A stretch of DNA of 64,000 nt from Aspidiotus rigidus (GCA_035079385.1 JAVHKY010000012.1:6352501-6416500); one strand, 5' to 3'. Counted from the stretch's first letter, positions 11,603-23,556 are shown. Numbers and translations: made by a program. The notes: generated by a model not told the origin, from the sequence alone.

Positions 11603-14110
11603 TGTGTCTGGCCATAACTTGGCAAATCGTATTAATTCCTGAAAGATACTTTGAAAAATGTGTACCTTCAAGCTGAATCGGGAGGGCGGTCTCACACAGC
11701 TTTGACGATTAAGTTTAATATTGAGAAAGGTAGGACGGACTTGGGAAAGACCCTAGTCAACATCGAAAAACACCTTACGAAACAAATTTTCCACTTGCCT
11801 CAATTAGTGTTAGGAGACCTTGTAATGAGTGAACAAAGTGAACTGTGATTTTTTTATCAACTATCTATGGATTCTACGAGCCTGATCATGCCTCATGCGA
11901 GCTTACCCGCGTTTTCTTTAGATGGACCACCATGTTCCAATATCTTCTCTGTTCAGTTGGGCACTTCCATCATTCAATTATTCACGTCTTTACGAATGAG
12001 CAGCAGATTGACATTTCCATATATGCGGTAATCATATCAAACTCTGGTTGATACTCTTAATTTCTAACATCTGCCTCTGCAAATTTCTTTTCAAGGGTCT
12101 GTGACATTTCTCTTCCCATAATTTTTGTGCACGGAAACATAAGTGTTCGTGAACAGCCGTAGCTTTATATTTTCCTCTCCAGTTGTCGCAGATTCACATC
12201 TTCACATCCGAGGTTGATTTTTGCGTGAATACAATTACATGAACCATTCCTTAAATATTTTTCGCTCTCTCTCTCTATATCGGAAGAATAAAACATCGAT
12301 GGTCGAATATTAGTTCTTATTGGCGTTCCATAGTTAAAGAGAACCAGCGATGCTGGCACGGTGATAAGGTTTTACAAGTTACTGCAAAGGCTGTTCGTAT
12401 TTTACGGAAGAAAATCAGATTTACGGGATTGCGTGCACTGTATAGTCATTAAATTCTGTAGCAACGATAACGACGTTTCTGAATGCAAATAATTCGCATC
12501 AATCAGAATGGAAATTCCTTACGTTGTAGTCTGCGAGGAAACAGAAGCTGAGGAAACAATGCATCATAACTTTAAATTGATTTTAAACGACTTCGATAGC
12601 TTTTTATTCAGTTTTCTTCGCATTCGTTCACACGCTCATCTTATCTTTATAGACTCTCTGATATTCTCCGTTGCACTTTATTATTCGAAATTTTCTTTCT
12701 TTCATCATTCCACGAAATTGGCAGTATCGGTGTGTGTTTGCGTCATTTTGAAGTAATATCTTTATGTTATTTGAGAAAAATATTCTGCTCGTAAGTACTA
12801 AATTCGTGTTGTTGTATTTTTCGACGTTCATCTTTTGAACCATCAGTGTTCAAAGTTAGGCAAATACTCGCTTATTGTGAAGCAATTAAAAATTTGTCAA
12901 AATTAGAGCTTTGAATATGAATAAACCTTTCGGATTGCTGATGAACAATAATTTTTGCGACTTGCGAATACTTTTGGCAATTTCTCTTTTTAAATAGGAA
13001 ATTTTCAGTCTTTGGTGAGTGCTGAGCCATGGAAGAAGATTATCTAAGTCGCTTCCTTACGGGAGAAACATTAAATTATGGATACATCCCTTTTCACTCA
13101 CTCCCCCTTCGGTTAACCAACTTCATCCTGCCTCCTTTATCTGTGCATATAGGCTCCATTATGCTGTATGTTAGGCTCACTCATTATTAGATCGCTGAAG
13201 TAAGCTAAGATCACTGATTACGTCAGAAAGTGTGGTATGATGTTTGTTAGGCTTAGTATAATGAAGGCTAAGGATACAGGTCTCAAAAGTTCCGAAAGTC
13301 AAAATTTTTTTCAAGTTTGTCAAGATCACCGATGAGGTCATTTCAGAGTGATCCTCAACCTTGAAACATTTCCGTGAGAAATTTCTCATCATTGCAGTTC
13401 TTTTCTCTAGCGTTTTTGTTCCCACTTGTTCCAAAATAAAAGTCGTTATTGACGTTGGACGACTATCTTACTTTCTAACTCGTGTTGTAGAACATTTCCT
13501 AGCTAAATTTTCTTGTGTATTTGTCACTCTTCTGTTATCATCAGTTTTCGTGAATTTATGAAACAGCGAAAGAATGCGAAATGATTAATTTTCGAAGTAC
13601 AGAAGTTGGTATGTAATGCACTTTGGACATTAATATTAGCAATGAAAATTTCAAAAACAAGTTGATGAACGATGTATCACGGATGTTATAATTTCAACGC
13701 TATGCATCATGACTGATGGTTCTTGTCATTGTACGTTATGATGAATCCCATCTATATATTTATAGTATCAACTTTTTCGACTCAATACAGCGCAATCTTT
13801 ATTTTTGTAATCACTCCAATAATTTCGACTCTAGTTATGCTCGGTGTTTGGCTGTGGGTGTCGAAATTGGGTCCGCATAGAATGTTTCGAAGTATGATTG
13901 TCATTCATTCTTATTTTGTTTTTGAAGTGGAACAATGCTCTCTTACTAAAAATGAGAAGGCTTTAGAAATGTCCGAAGTCTTATAAAATTTGAAGGCTAT
14001 GAAATGTAGGGAGTTGAAGAAGGAAGGTGGTGGAACAGTTTTGTTTTCTTGAGGAAAAGGCAGTTTTGACTGAAAAACCAAAAACATCACGATGAATAAT
14101 AATTATCTTT
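11603..14110. other. no recognisable gene
   Basis: AT-rich DNA. At 13170-13350 there are two degenerate copies of the block AAGATCAC(T/C)GAT-ACGTC... and TTAGGCTTAGTATAATGAAGGCTAAGG, related to blocks at 2150-2250 and 6570-6650. ORFs such as 13723-13986 (87 codons, hydrophobic) are AT-driven and not called. Confidence 0.5.
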
Positions 14111-14225
14111 GTACGAGCGAGTAAAGTGGCGTTTAAACGAGTTGCGAAGGTTTCCCGACGCGAGCGGCACGCGAGTGTCGCGAACGCAACGAGTTAAAAC
14201 GCCACTTGACCCGCTAGTCAAGTAC
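14111..14225. repeat. foldback element, arms about 36-40 bp
   Basis: Left arm 14111-14146 (GTACGAGCGAGTAAAGTGGC...) pairs with right arm 14185-14225 at roughly 80% after a short gap. The shared core is AAGTGGCGTTT(A/T)AAC...GTTGCG. The GC-rich loop has further self-complementarity (GCGAGCGGCACGCGAG). A second small palindrome GGGTAAAGT-TGCT-ACTTTACCC lies at 14244-14265. This looks like a non-autonomous foldback or MITE. No transposase nearby. Confidence 0.7.
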
Positions 14226-16260
14226 GATTATTTATTCACTCGTGGGTAAAGTTGCTACTTTACCCGCGCCGTAGAATGAAAATATTTACTCGTACCGTCA
14301 CTAGTTTTTCATGATTCCACCCCTGATGAAGCGATGACCATGAGAAAAACATGTTATCTCAAAATTATTTATCCTCATTACTATTTCAATTATCACAGGA
14401 GTTCAGCTGGAACATTTAGGTACCAGCGTACAATTATGATCAAATTTTGTTCCTAAGGAGTTTCGTGTGAGCAAGACCGGTAAAGTTTGCAGTTTGAGTC
14501 CTCCGGGGTGCATAAAACTTTAAATTTCAAGCGCCGAGTTCTACAAGAGAAACTTTGAAGCTAGATGAGGGATTTGAGACTTCGTCAGTTGGAACTCGAA
14601 AGCGTTACTATTGTACCAAAATATTAAAAACAAAATGGAGGGAGCTTAGATAGCTAGGCTTTGGCTTGAAAAGTCGTTGACGTTGAAAATCGTTTCGCAA
14701 AAAAGGCTTTGATATAAAAAATGTACGAGGATGACGCTACCTACATCCTTTTCCACTCCGCCTCTGCAATTTGTTTCATTTGTTTTGCCTCGAAAATTTA
14801 ATTGTTTTAATTTTTCTTCTTTTTTCCTTTCCTTTTTCGTGAAACGTATGTCCTGATTTTGGCTCTTAGTAAGAAAAAGATTTGAAAAATATTTTTCTCA
14901 TTTCCAGGGTCTGAGATTTACTTTCAGTCATATTCATTCTTCCAGCGATAATCCCTTCATAAATGAATGACAGAATTTTCAAATTTTCACTCGTTCTTCT
15001 TATGATGATAGTGTTCCAGGATATTTCTAAAGGACGAAATATTTAGTCGATTTTTTATACGCTCCTCGAGATTTTGAGGCCTCACGACTCGTGAGATCTT
15101 TTTGCTCTTTCACAGTTGTAATATTTACCATAATGAGTTGCCTATTTGTGAGCATCGCACGAGAAACCAAATTCAGAAATTACTATGACCGTTCAATATT
15201 TTATAATTATGTACACGCGCGTTGGCAAGATGTTACGATAATCGTAAAATATTTCTGACAATAGCATTGTAGAGCGTTGATTATATTATGGTACGACCTT
15301 GAAGTGAACGCGCCTTTTGCTTATCTTTGACAACTTACCTTCTTCCTCCTTTTTTGGTTTCTACAGAGGTATACTTTTGCTCGCCAGAAAATGAGTAAAT
15401 ATTATTTTATGAAGTTTACGAAATTTATTTGAAAGCTTACGAGGGCGGGCATTTAAAGAGCGAAATGTCACGTGGAAAAATTCGTAAGCCAATATAAAAA
15501 CATTATGAGTACCGGTTTTGGACTTTGCTGGGTAATGTTGTGTCCATAACTTTGAATAAGACCGAATTTATGGAATTGTAATCACCTGTCTTCTGTTTGT
15601 TATTCAAATTGAAAGATTGCTCAGCAACTTTCGTGGGTCACCTTCGATGCGACGTTGTTTTCTGAAGACTTGCCGAGTCTTGAAAATTATTTCGAAAATT
15701 TGCCTCGATCAATTTGAAAATTGCTCATGAAACGTCAAACGTGTAAGCAATGCAAATACTGAAGGAAAATAGTAAAGTATACTGAACTCATTACAATTAG
15801 GTAGAAGCCTTCAACTAAGAACCTACGCCCGAAAACCGTTTTCATACTTCGTAATGGTGGACCGGCATACGATAAGAGCTATGAAGCAAAACCAGATCAA
15901 AATAGGCTGATTTGAAAACACCTACAGAATTGGTAAATCCATAATATATGATCGATCAAATGTTTTTTTTTTTTTCTTCGTCCCCAAAGTTCATCATTTT
16001 CTTGTTACACTTCAGGTATAATTTTTTCTAGTGGGTTGTCTCGGTTGTCGTAAACATACTTATAAATTTTCGCATTATTCAGGCAGAAGGTCTCCGGTAA
16101 CCGTTTTACCAACATTTTTAATTCAATTAAAGAAGAAAAGAGAGTTTTGGAACATATTGGATGTGCGTAAGAACGAAAAGTTGCGTTAGAATCCAAGAAA
16201 GTCTTGTGGAAAGGAAAGCTCCAACGTTCCAACTTTCCGGCTGTTCGTATATAGGGGAGA
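14226..16260. other. no recognisable gene
   Basis: AT-rich, apparently single-copy sequence apart from the small palindrome at 14244-14265. I see no array, RNA gene or protein domain. A minus-strand ORF at 16005-16232 (75 codons) runs up to the single diverged satellite unit and could be part of the sequence from which the satellite arose. Confidence 0.45.
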
Positions 16261-16261
16261 T

Positions 16262-16480
16262 AAGCCGGCAGCTTTTTACGAGGATTTACGAAAATATCGA
16301 TGAAATTACTTCTACCCCCTCCGAAAACACTCGGCCTTTGCAGAGCGCCTCTCGGCTTCTGACTGTAAATTTGATCTTCATTAAAGCGTCTTGCTCTACT
16401 CTGAGAATTCCATCTGTCGAGGGTTGGCCCTTGAGCATATCGAGATCGTTCGCCATTCGAATTGTAATCATGTCATATAC
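16262..16480. repeat. diverged single copy related to 380-bp satellite
   Basis: This segment matches the CTCCGAAAACGCTCGGCC to GAGATCG part of the downstream satellite but is the most divergent copy and lacks the 5' half of the unit. On the minus strand it is open from 16471 to 16286 (61 codons), with LKGQPSTDGILRVEQD and MKIKFTVRSREAL. The satellite copies preserve homologous residues in that frame and also stay open in another. No known domain recognised. It could be the progenitor or an escaped copy. Confidence 0.6.
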
Positions 16481-16774
16481 TTTTAAATCGTGATTTGATC
16501 GAGAAGTTCTACAGTCTTTCTTCTTCTCCTAAAGACTATAAATCATTCTAATTTTTCTGTCACCCCTGGTCTAATTCAGTTTTCTTCTCTTTTATCCTTC
16601 CCTTCTTTTTATTCGTAGTTCAGTTCTATGCTATTTAGTCGAAAATATTTACAATTGTTTTGCAATTTTTTGCATTCTTCGATTTCTTGAAAGTTTTTCG
16701 ATCTTTATAATTTTCGATTTTTACGATTTTCAATTTGAATTTCGTTGCGGTCTTTCGATTATTTGATGATATCG

Positions 16775-18868
16775 TGATAGATTATTTATTTGTGCGGGTT
16801 GTAAAATAAAACTCTCGAATTTACGGAATTTATGGATTTTCGAGTTTTGATCTATCTTATTTATGTAGCTCAAAAGTCGAAATTTTTCCAAGTTCAATCC
16901 GAGCTATGTATGATAGGAGGGGAACTTGAACCATTTTCGCAATTAATATTGGACTTTGACCATTTTTGTTTTGGCCGGCCGGTAGTTTTGTAAGAAGATT
17001 TAAGAACATCTCGATGAAATTACTCCTGCTCCCTCCGAAAACGCTCGGCCTAGGCAGAGCACCTCTCGGCTTCTGACTATAAATTTGATCTTCATGAAAC
17101 CGTCTTGCTCTACTCTGAGAATTCCATTTGTCGAAGGTTGGCCCTTGAGCACATCGAGATCGGTCCATAGACTATTTATTTGTTCGGTTTGTAAAATAAA
17201 ACTCTCGAATTTACGAATTTATAGATTTCCGAATTTTGATCTATCTTATATAACTCAAAAGTCGAAATTTTTCCAAGTCCAATCCGAGCTATGTATGATT
17301 GGAGGGGAACTTCAACCATTTTTGAAATTAATATTGGACTTTAACCATTTTTGTTTTGGCCGGCCGGTAGTTTTGTAAGAGGATTTAAGAACATCTGGAT
17401 GAAATTACTACTGCCCCCTCCGAAAACGCTTGACCTAGGCAGGGCACCTCTCGGCTTCTGACTGTAAATTTGATCTTCATCAAACCGTCTTGCTCTACTC
17501 TGAGAATTCCATTTGTCGAAGGTTGGCCCTTGAGCACATCGAGATCGGTCCATAGATTATTTATTTGTTCGGTTCGTAAAATAGAACTCTGGAATTTTTG
17601 GATTTTCGAATTTTTATCTATCTTATGTGGCTCAGAAGGCGAATTTTTCCAAGTCCACTCTGAGCTATGTATGATAGGAGGGGAACTGGAACCATTTTTG
17701 CAATTAATATTGGACTTTGACCATTTTTGTTTTGGCCGGTCGGTAGCTTTGTACGAGGATTTAAGAATATCTCGACGAATTCACTTCTGTCCCCTCCGAA
17801 AACGCTCAACCTAGGCAGGGCACCTCTCAGCTTCTGACTATAAATTTGGTCTTCATCAAACCGTCTTGCTCTACTCTGAGAATTACATCTGTCGAGGGTT
17901 GGCCCTTGAGCACATAGAGATCGCTTCATAGATTATTTATTTGTTCGGTTTGTAAAATAAAACTTTCGAATTTACGAATTTATGGATTTTCGAATTTTGA
18001 TCTATCTTATGTGGCTCAAAAGGCGAAATTTTTTCAAATCCAATCCGAGCTATGTATAATAGGAGGAGAACTTGAACCATTTTTGCAAGTAATATTGGAC
18101 TTTGACCATTTTTGTTTTGGCCGGCCGGTAGCTTTGAACGAGGATTTAAGAACATCTGGATGAAATTACTACTGCCCCCTCCGAAAACGCTTGACCTAGG
18201 CACGGCACCTCTCGGCTTCTGACTGTAAATTTGGTCTTCATCAAACCGTCTTGCTCTACTCTGAGAATTCCATTTGTCGAAGGTTGGCCCTTGAGCACAT
18301 CGAGATCGGTCCATAGATTATTTATTTGTTCGGTTTATAAAATAAAACTCTCGAATTTACGAATTTATGGATTTTCGAATTTTTATCTATCTTATGTAGC
18401 TCAAAATTCGAAATTGTTCCAAGTCCAATCCGAGCTATGTATGATAGGAGGTGAACTTGAACCATTTTTGCAACTAATATTGGACTTTGACCATTTTTGT
18501 TTTGGCCGACCGGTAGCTTTGTAAGAGGATTTAAGAACATCTGGATGAAATTACTACTGCCCCCTCCGAAAACGCTCGGGCTAGGCAAAGCACCTTTCGG
18601 CTTCTGACTATAAATTTGATCTTCATGAAACCGTCTTACTCTACTCTGAGAATTCCATTTGTCGAAGGTTGGTCCTTGAGCACATCGAGATCGGTCCATA
18701 AATTATTTATTTGTTCGGTTTGTAAAATAAAACTTTCGAATGGATTTTCGAATTTTGATCTATCTTATGTAGCTCAAAAGTCGAAATTTTACCAAGTCCA
18801 ATCCGAGCTATGTATGATAAGAGGGGAACTTGAACCATTTTTGCAAGCAATATTGGACTTGGACCATT
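16775..18868. repeat. satellite array, unit about 380 bp
   Basis: Five full units and a partial one. The landmark GAGATCGGTCCATAGA falls at about 17156, 17541, 17917 (variant), 18301 and 18697, giving spacings of about 376-396 bp. Each unit has GATTATTTATTTGTTCGG, AAAATAAAACTCTCGAA, a 40-45-bp motif (GAAATTTTTCCAAGTCCAAT...GAGCTATGTATGATAGGAG), TTGGCCGGCCGGTAG, and CCCTCCGAAAACGCT. Minus-strand frames starting MDRSRCAQGPTFDKWNSQSR are open for 70-125 codons in five units, and plus-strand frames of 97-123 codons are open as well. The simplest reading is recent amplification of a sequence with few stops. A transcribed or coding satellite is possible but unsupported. Confidence 0.9.
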
Positions 18869-18869
18869 T

Positions 18870-19055
18870 TTCTTTTGGTTGTATGGCGCGCGGCAAAATA
18901 CACAAAAATGCGAGAGACTCAGAAAAATTTGAGACTTTTCAAGATTTCAATTCGAATTTTCGCTACCAAAACCAATTCGACCCATAGAATAGGTTCTCTG
19001 CGCTCCTCGTTCAACTTCGTTAAGGGAGCCGTCGTTGTTTCTTCGTCCCCGAAAA
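18870..19055 (+). repeat. AACCTGTT-family repeat, right end
   Basis: After the last satellite unit comes GGCGCGCGGCAAAATACAC..., then ACCAATTCGACCCATAGAAT-AGGTTCTCTG and the shared subterminal block TCGTTCAACTTCGTTAAGG...CCGTCGT. The same succession occurs at 21640-21710 and 22990-23060, and in inverse orientation at 27560-27625. The satellite may therefore be the expanded interior of one such element. Confidence 0.65.
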
Positions 19056-21225
19056 CCTTTCGTCTCGCCCAGTTGAATACTTGCGTATTTGTCGATCTTA
19101 TTCTAGTCAGAATTGTTCATCATCACAACTCTCCTTTGAATTTACGTTGGGCCTGATTGTTTCTCGTGACACTATAATAGCGAAACTTCAACAAAAAAAT
19201 GGTAGAATTTCTCTTAGAATTATCAACATTTTTCACGGAGGAATCAGTATACATATAGGAATTACGTAATTGTTGCATATCCTGCCGAAAATGACTCATG
19301 CTCGATTTCTTCGTCTATTTTCGAATGCAATTGTTTCCAGATGTGGAAGAAAGAATGCGGGAAAAGTTTACCGCCAGAGGCGACCGCGTCGCTCTGTATT
19401 TTGCGTTCTAGAGCGGGTTGGTTGGCCGCACTGGATCGGAGTTGACTCGTTCGCCGGTAAAAATATAGTAAACCGTTTGGACTGGCGAGTACATGAAGAT
19501 TATGTCAAAACAAAGTACGCCGGAAAGCGGATGCAACAGTTGGCGTTGTTCGGTCTTGCATTTGCGTGTGTACTTTCTTCGAAAACGTGCGAAGTTTACG
19601 TACTTGTCGACGAATTCGCGTTCGTTCAATCGTACGCGTCGATATTCAGAATCTTTCGATAAAACTTTTATTTCTCGCGTTCGAAATTACTTTTGCTCGC
19701 GAGTGTGAGTTCGAATTATCGAAATAATATTAAAAGTTATTAGCACTTTACAGCTGTCGCGAAGAGTGCAGTTTCCGCATCGAGCAGGGGGACCGGCTTG
19801 GCAAATTAATTCGAAGGTAATGATGTATTTCCATCACGTACACGCGCGCACAGCAATACAAAAGTTTTTACAATTATCGTTTATTAGAATAATATTCATA
19901 TTTTGCGTTGATTTGTGGGGTGTATTGACGGATGACCTTAGCCAAATGTATAAATCGACGGGCTTCTTTGTCCGCCGCCTATCTTATACAAATACTCTGG
20001 GGCTTCTACGCCACTCACGTGTATAGATATATGGATGGTGATGCGGACGCACCTTGAACAGTTTTGACAGGTAGCAAATCTCATCATACGCGTATAATAT
20101 CGAATCGATTTTCAAACGTAATGGGCTACGGGAATGATAGAGGCTACTTCAACATCTACGCGGTACCCGATAGTGTTTTATTGGTGCGACGATATTATTT
20201 TGCTCGTTCTTGTTCGTCATTGTTTTTCTTTTCCAATGCCTTCACGTCAAGACGTTAAGTGTATTGTATACCTCTGGCTTCGTGTCAACGATTCCAGCGT
20301 CAATATTGAGAATAATTATTATTTTTAGAATGGACATCGGGATGAGAAAGACGATCAAGGATTAAAGCGTAGAAGTCTTCCATCGCATACTTCTCGATTT
20401 CTTTGATTCGGAATTCTGCAGATCACACACCTCAAAAAAAAAAAATTGTATGATGGTACTAAGACACATGTGTGTAGCTATACACCTGTTGACTAGCGGT
20501 GTGTGTAATGATGGTTTCTGTAGTTGGGAAGATGGTCTTTCTCTCTCTCTAATTACTGCACTAGTCGCCGTGTAGATTTTCGTGTCCTATGTTGGGGCAA
20601 CCGGATTTTAGCTCTACCACCCTCCGCAACGTATGAAGTTCGTGTACGTAATTAGTGTCAACAAATACCTGTTATACGATGACGACGTTTCTATTTATAT
20701 CTTGCATCGTAATTATGAATGGGTCGATTCCGTCGATTAAGGCGATAATAAAATAAAAAAGTGAAGGGTTGTTTATCAATAAAGCAAATGCTTCCAGAAA
20801 AATGCAAACAATCATGTACAGGGTCGCAAAACTTTCGAATCTTCTACAGTCTTTCTTCGTTTGTTGAGTGGTTTCTTTTCGAAGTTCTATTTGGTCTGAA
20901 ACAACACGTCTTTCCTTGATTCGTAAATTATTCTGCGCCTCGTTTCATATGTCACTTTTCGCAGAGCTCATACCTTTCTCAATCAAAATTATGTCATTCT
21001 CGAATATTTATGTATTGACTATAGGAACGCATAATATAGTCTTTCCATATCTGTAGCATCTCATGTAATCTTAAAAGTCTCCTGCGTGGTGATCAGAGCA
21101 CTTGTCATGTGAACAAGACATGCGATAAGTTTGTCCTCCACCCTAATCGTACGATATTTTCTTATTATTTTTTCTCATCTTTATTCCTAGTATATCTTGC
21201 CTACAATTTTTTTTCCAATTTTTAA
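19056..21225. other. mostly single-copy DNA, CpG-rich stretch
   Basis: The part at 19300-19700 is noticeably richer in CG dinucleotides than its surroundings and contains the longest non-repeat ORF nearby (see next entry). The rest (19700-21225) is AT-rich with no repeat array or RNA gene recognised. Confidence 0.4.
19270..19662 (+). CDS. orphan ORF, 130 codons, doubtful
   Basis: An uninterrupted frame of 130 codons in a locally CpG-rich segment. The product is basic near residues 25-45 (RCGRKNAGKVYRQRRPRRS) and has a hydrophobic stretch at about residues 90-115 (LALFGLAFACVL then SSKTCEVYVLV) that could be one membrane segment. I recognise no domain or homologue. Overlapping frames on both strands are also open for 70-73 codons, which argues that the openness reflects composition. 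It could equally be a 5' exon or untranslated region of an unseen gene. Treat it as a candidate only. Confidence 0.15.
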   Translation: MLHILPKMTHARFLRLFSNAIVSRCGRKNAGKVYRQRRPRRSVFCVLERVGWPHWIGVDSFAGKNIVNRLDWRVHEDYVKTKYAGKRMQQLALFGLAFACVLSSKTCEVYVLVDEFAFVQSYASIFRIFR

Positions 21226-21710
21226 CAGGGAACCTGTTTTATGGTTTTTTTTTTTTGAGAAATTTGCCGTCCGCCGTCCGGCGAAAAACTTGGGCAAATT
21301 TTGACTCCAATTGTATCTTGGAGGATGAAATTTTCTCGAGTCCCCTTCCTATCATATTTAGCTTGAGAGTCAACATTTTTCCAAATCCTCGTCCTATCAT
21401 ATTAGGCTCGAGAGCAGAAATTTTTCTAAGTCACCCTCCTAATATAGCTTGGAGGTCGACATTTTTTAAAGCCCCTCTTCAGTCATGTATGAAAATTTTC
21501 CAAGTCCCCTTACTATCATATTTACCTCGAAAAATTTAGACTCTCGAACTATAATATCATACTAGGCTTAGTACGTCTAGGCCTTCTTTATACTAGCTTA
21601 ATATTAGATCTAGGCTTCCGAGAATTCTCAATACCAAATCCAGTTTGACTCATAAAACAGGTTCCCTGCATCCCTCGTTTAATTTCGTTGAGGAAGTCGT
21701 CGTTTTTCAT
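21226..21710. mobile_element. AACCTGTT-family element with terminal inverted repeats
   Basis: Left CAGGGAACCTGTTTTATG (21226-21243) and right CATAAAACAGGTTCCCTG (21651-21668) are perfect 18-bp inverted repeats about 440 bp apart. The interior carries CCGTCCGCCGTCCG and several copies of the 40-45-bp motif (TATCATATTTAGCTTGAGAG, TTTTCCAAATCC). The right end continues into the subterminal block TCGTTTAATTTCGTTGAGGA shared with other copies, so the true boundary may lie beyond 21668. No transposase frame. Flanks TTTTTAA and CATCCCT are not a duplication. Confidence 0.65.
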
Positions 21711-21990
21711 TTTTCGAGGTATCCACTGGTGATGAAGCCGAACAATTACTCTAATCACATACTGGAAAAAATAATTCATTTTCATCATGGAAAAACGTTG
21801 GATCATTTATATGCCTTTCGGTGTTTCCGGGCCTTTGCCTAGGGACTACTCTCTTCCTTACCTCATCAGACAAATTCTGTTCCTTAATCAAGTTTCTAGG
21901 TAGACTCCTTCGCCCCTTCATCAGTATGTCTAGCCTAGTATAACCCTTAGATTTGGCCTAATTTAGCCTAGTATATTATTACGGGCCAAC
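21545..21990. repeat. degenerate GCCTAGTATA-type motif tracts
   Basis: Short imperfect repeats such as ACTAGGCTTAGTACGTCTAGG (trimmed: core CTAGGCTTAGTA), TAGCCTAGTATAACCC and TTTAGCCTAGTATATT cluster at 21550-21615 and 21920-21985. A similar tract with AGGCCTATACTAGG lies at 27400-27550. These look like the decayed interior of a repeat family. Confidence 0.45.
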
Positions 21991-22107
21991 TTATACTGAG
22001 TTTGAACTAAATTCACCCGAGCTCAAAAACGGGAAAGGTTGGATGCACACATGAAATCTACGAAATCCGTACCTCAATTTCAACTTAAATTCGCGCCCCT
22101 ACTCAAC

Positions 22108-22382
22108 TTTCTACGTTATTTCTGAGCCGTGTTATGGACCAAAATGTGCCAAAAATTGATCAATTTGCCAAAATTCTCAAAAATTAAAAATTGTTCAAAC
22201 TTCCATATTTTATCCAAATTGAAAGTGAAATTTAACGCTGATTCCGAAAAAAAAATACCTAAATAGCCCTATGAAGCTTGGAAGTGGGGGATTTTTCAAT
22301 TTCTTACTTGGGGAACCTTAGCAAATTGGTCGATTTTTGTCACATTTCGGTCCATAACTCGGCTCAGAAAAGTCGTAGAAAC
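22108..22382. repeat. imperfect hairpin, about 62-bp arms
   Basis: Left arm 22108-22169 and right arm 22321-22382 are reverse complements at about 85%. Shared blocks are TTTCTACG, TTCTGAGCCG, GTTATGGACC and CAATTTGC. The loop of about 150 bp is AT-rich and non-coding. This could be an old MITE or a structured RNA precursor. Confidence 0.7.
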
Positions 22383-22622
22383 TTCGGATATGGCTCAAAT
22401 TAAAAATAACATTAAGATAGAAAATTCGTACATTTAAACTATACGTTTAACGTTTTGCGTTTTCGCGCTACGACAGATTTAGCGCAAACTCCTGGTAACA
22501 TCTTTCTGCCCCACCCGGTACTCTATAAGCTAAGCTAAGCTTTCAAGCTAAACGAATCCGTTCCTAACTCTTTCTAAAGTTAGTCAGTGATACCGTTGAC
22601 GTCATACTACGCGCGGGCTAAA

Positions 22623-23065
22623 TTTTGACTGGGAACCTGTTCCATTGGGAGGAGGGGCTTTTTGAAAATTTTGGCCTCTCGCCGTCCGCCATCCACTGTC
22701 CGCTTAAAACTGGTCTACCTTGATGAGGGTGCTGTTCTTGAAAAAATTTTGACTTGAGAGGTATATGACAGGTGGAAAATATTCGACTTCTGAAACCATT
22801 ATTATATGATAGAAGAAAAATTTCAAAAAATTTTGACTCGAGGTGTATGTGATCAGAGAGGAACTTGGAAAAATTTCGACTTGCAAGCAGTATATGAGGG
22901 GAAGGTGACTTGAAAGTTTCGAATTTTGAAGACGAAGAGAAATTTAGACTCTTCGGGACTCTAATCTTCAATTCAATTCTCATCATCAAAGCCAATTTGA
23001 CCCGTAGAAGAGGTTTCCTACGTTATTTGTTCAACTTCGTTAAGAAAGACGTCGTTTTTCCAAGT
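22623..23065. mobile_element. AACCTGTT-family element
   Basis: Starts CTGGGAACCTGTTCCATTGG and ends GACCCGTAGAAGAGGTTTCC, followed by the shared block TTGTTCAACTTCGTTAAGAA-GACGTCG. The interior has the CTCGCCGTCCGCC block and at least three 40-45-bp motif units (for example AACTTGGAAAAATTTCGACT, then TTGCAAGC-GTATATGA). It is the same architecture as the copy at 21226-21710, in the same orientation. No coding potential. Confidence 0.65.
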
Positions 23066-23556
23066 CCCTAAATTAGATAATGAGGTCATACGTCTTATAA
23101 GAATTTTCTCGCAAATTTTCGATTGACCGCAAGCCCAGCCCATAGAGACGTGTGAAAAAATAAAAATCGACTCCATTGTTATCCTAGAACTGGGTGAAAA
23201 TCAGTCATTGAGACCGAGGTAATAAAAATAAACCCATTATAGCCATGAGCTTCGTAAACCGATTTTGCGATGACTTCATACAATCAACAAGGTTTCCTGC
23301 TAAAAGAACTATCCATCATTGGCTGTGTAACCAACCGTCTGAACTTTGAATGGAACAACAATGGGTAGTTATCAGCAACTCAAAAAAAGACGTCACTAGG
23401 AATCTATTTATAGTATTGTTAGTTTGGAAAAAGTTTGAACTTCAACTTCTTTCAAATCGGCGGTGTGATCTCTAAACCTCCGAAGATGAAAATGAGTGAC
23501 GGAACAAAGAACTTACAGCCCATTTGGTGAACCACTCGGGGTTGCTTTTGAGGCAA
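23066..23556. other. no recognisable gene
   Basis: A short spacer between two elements of the same repeat family. No domain, array or RNA gene is visible. Confidence 0.5.

Noticed and set aside
16857..18699. A family of tandemly duplicated small genes
   Set aside because: ORFs are open on both strands in the same DNA and end at unit boundaries, as expected for a young stop-poor satellite.
16775..18868. A CRISPR array
   Set aside because: The repeats are contiguous 380-bp units without unique spacers, in eukaryotic DNA.
21226..21668. A piggyBac element, from TTAA next to some copies
   Set aside because: TTAA is not on both sides of any one copy, and there is no transposase or typical piggyBac terminal sequence.
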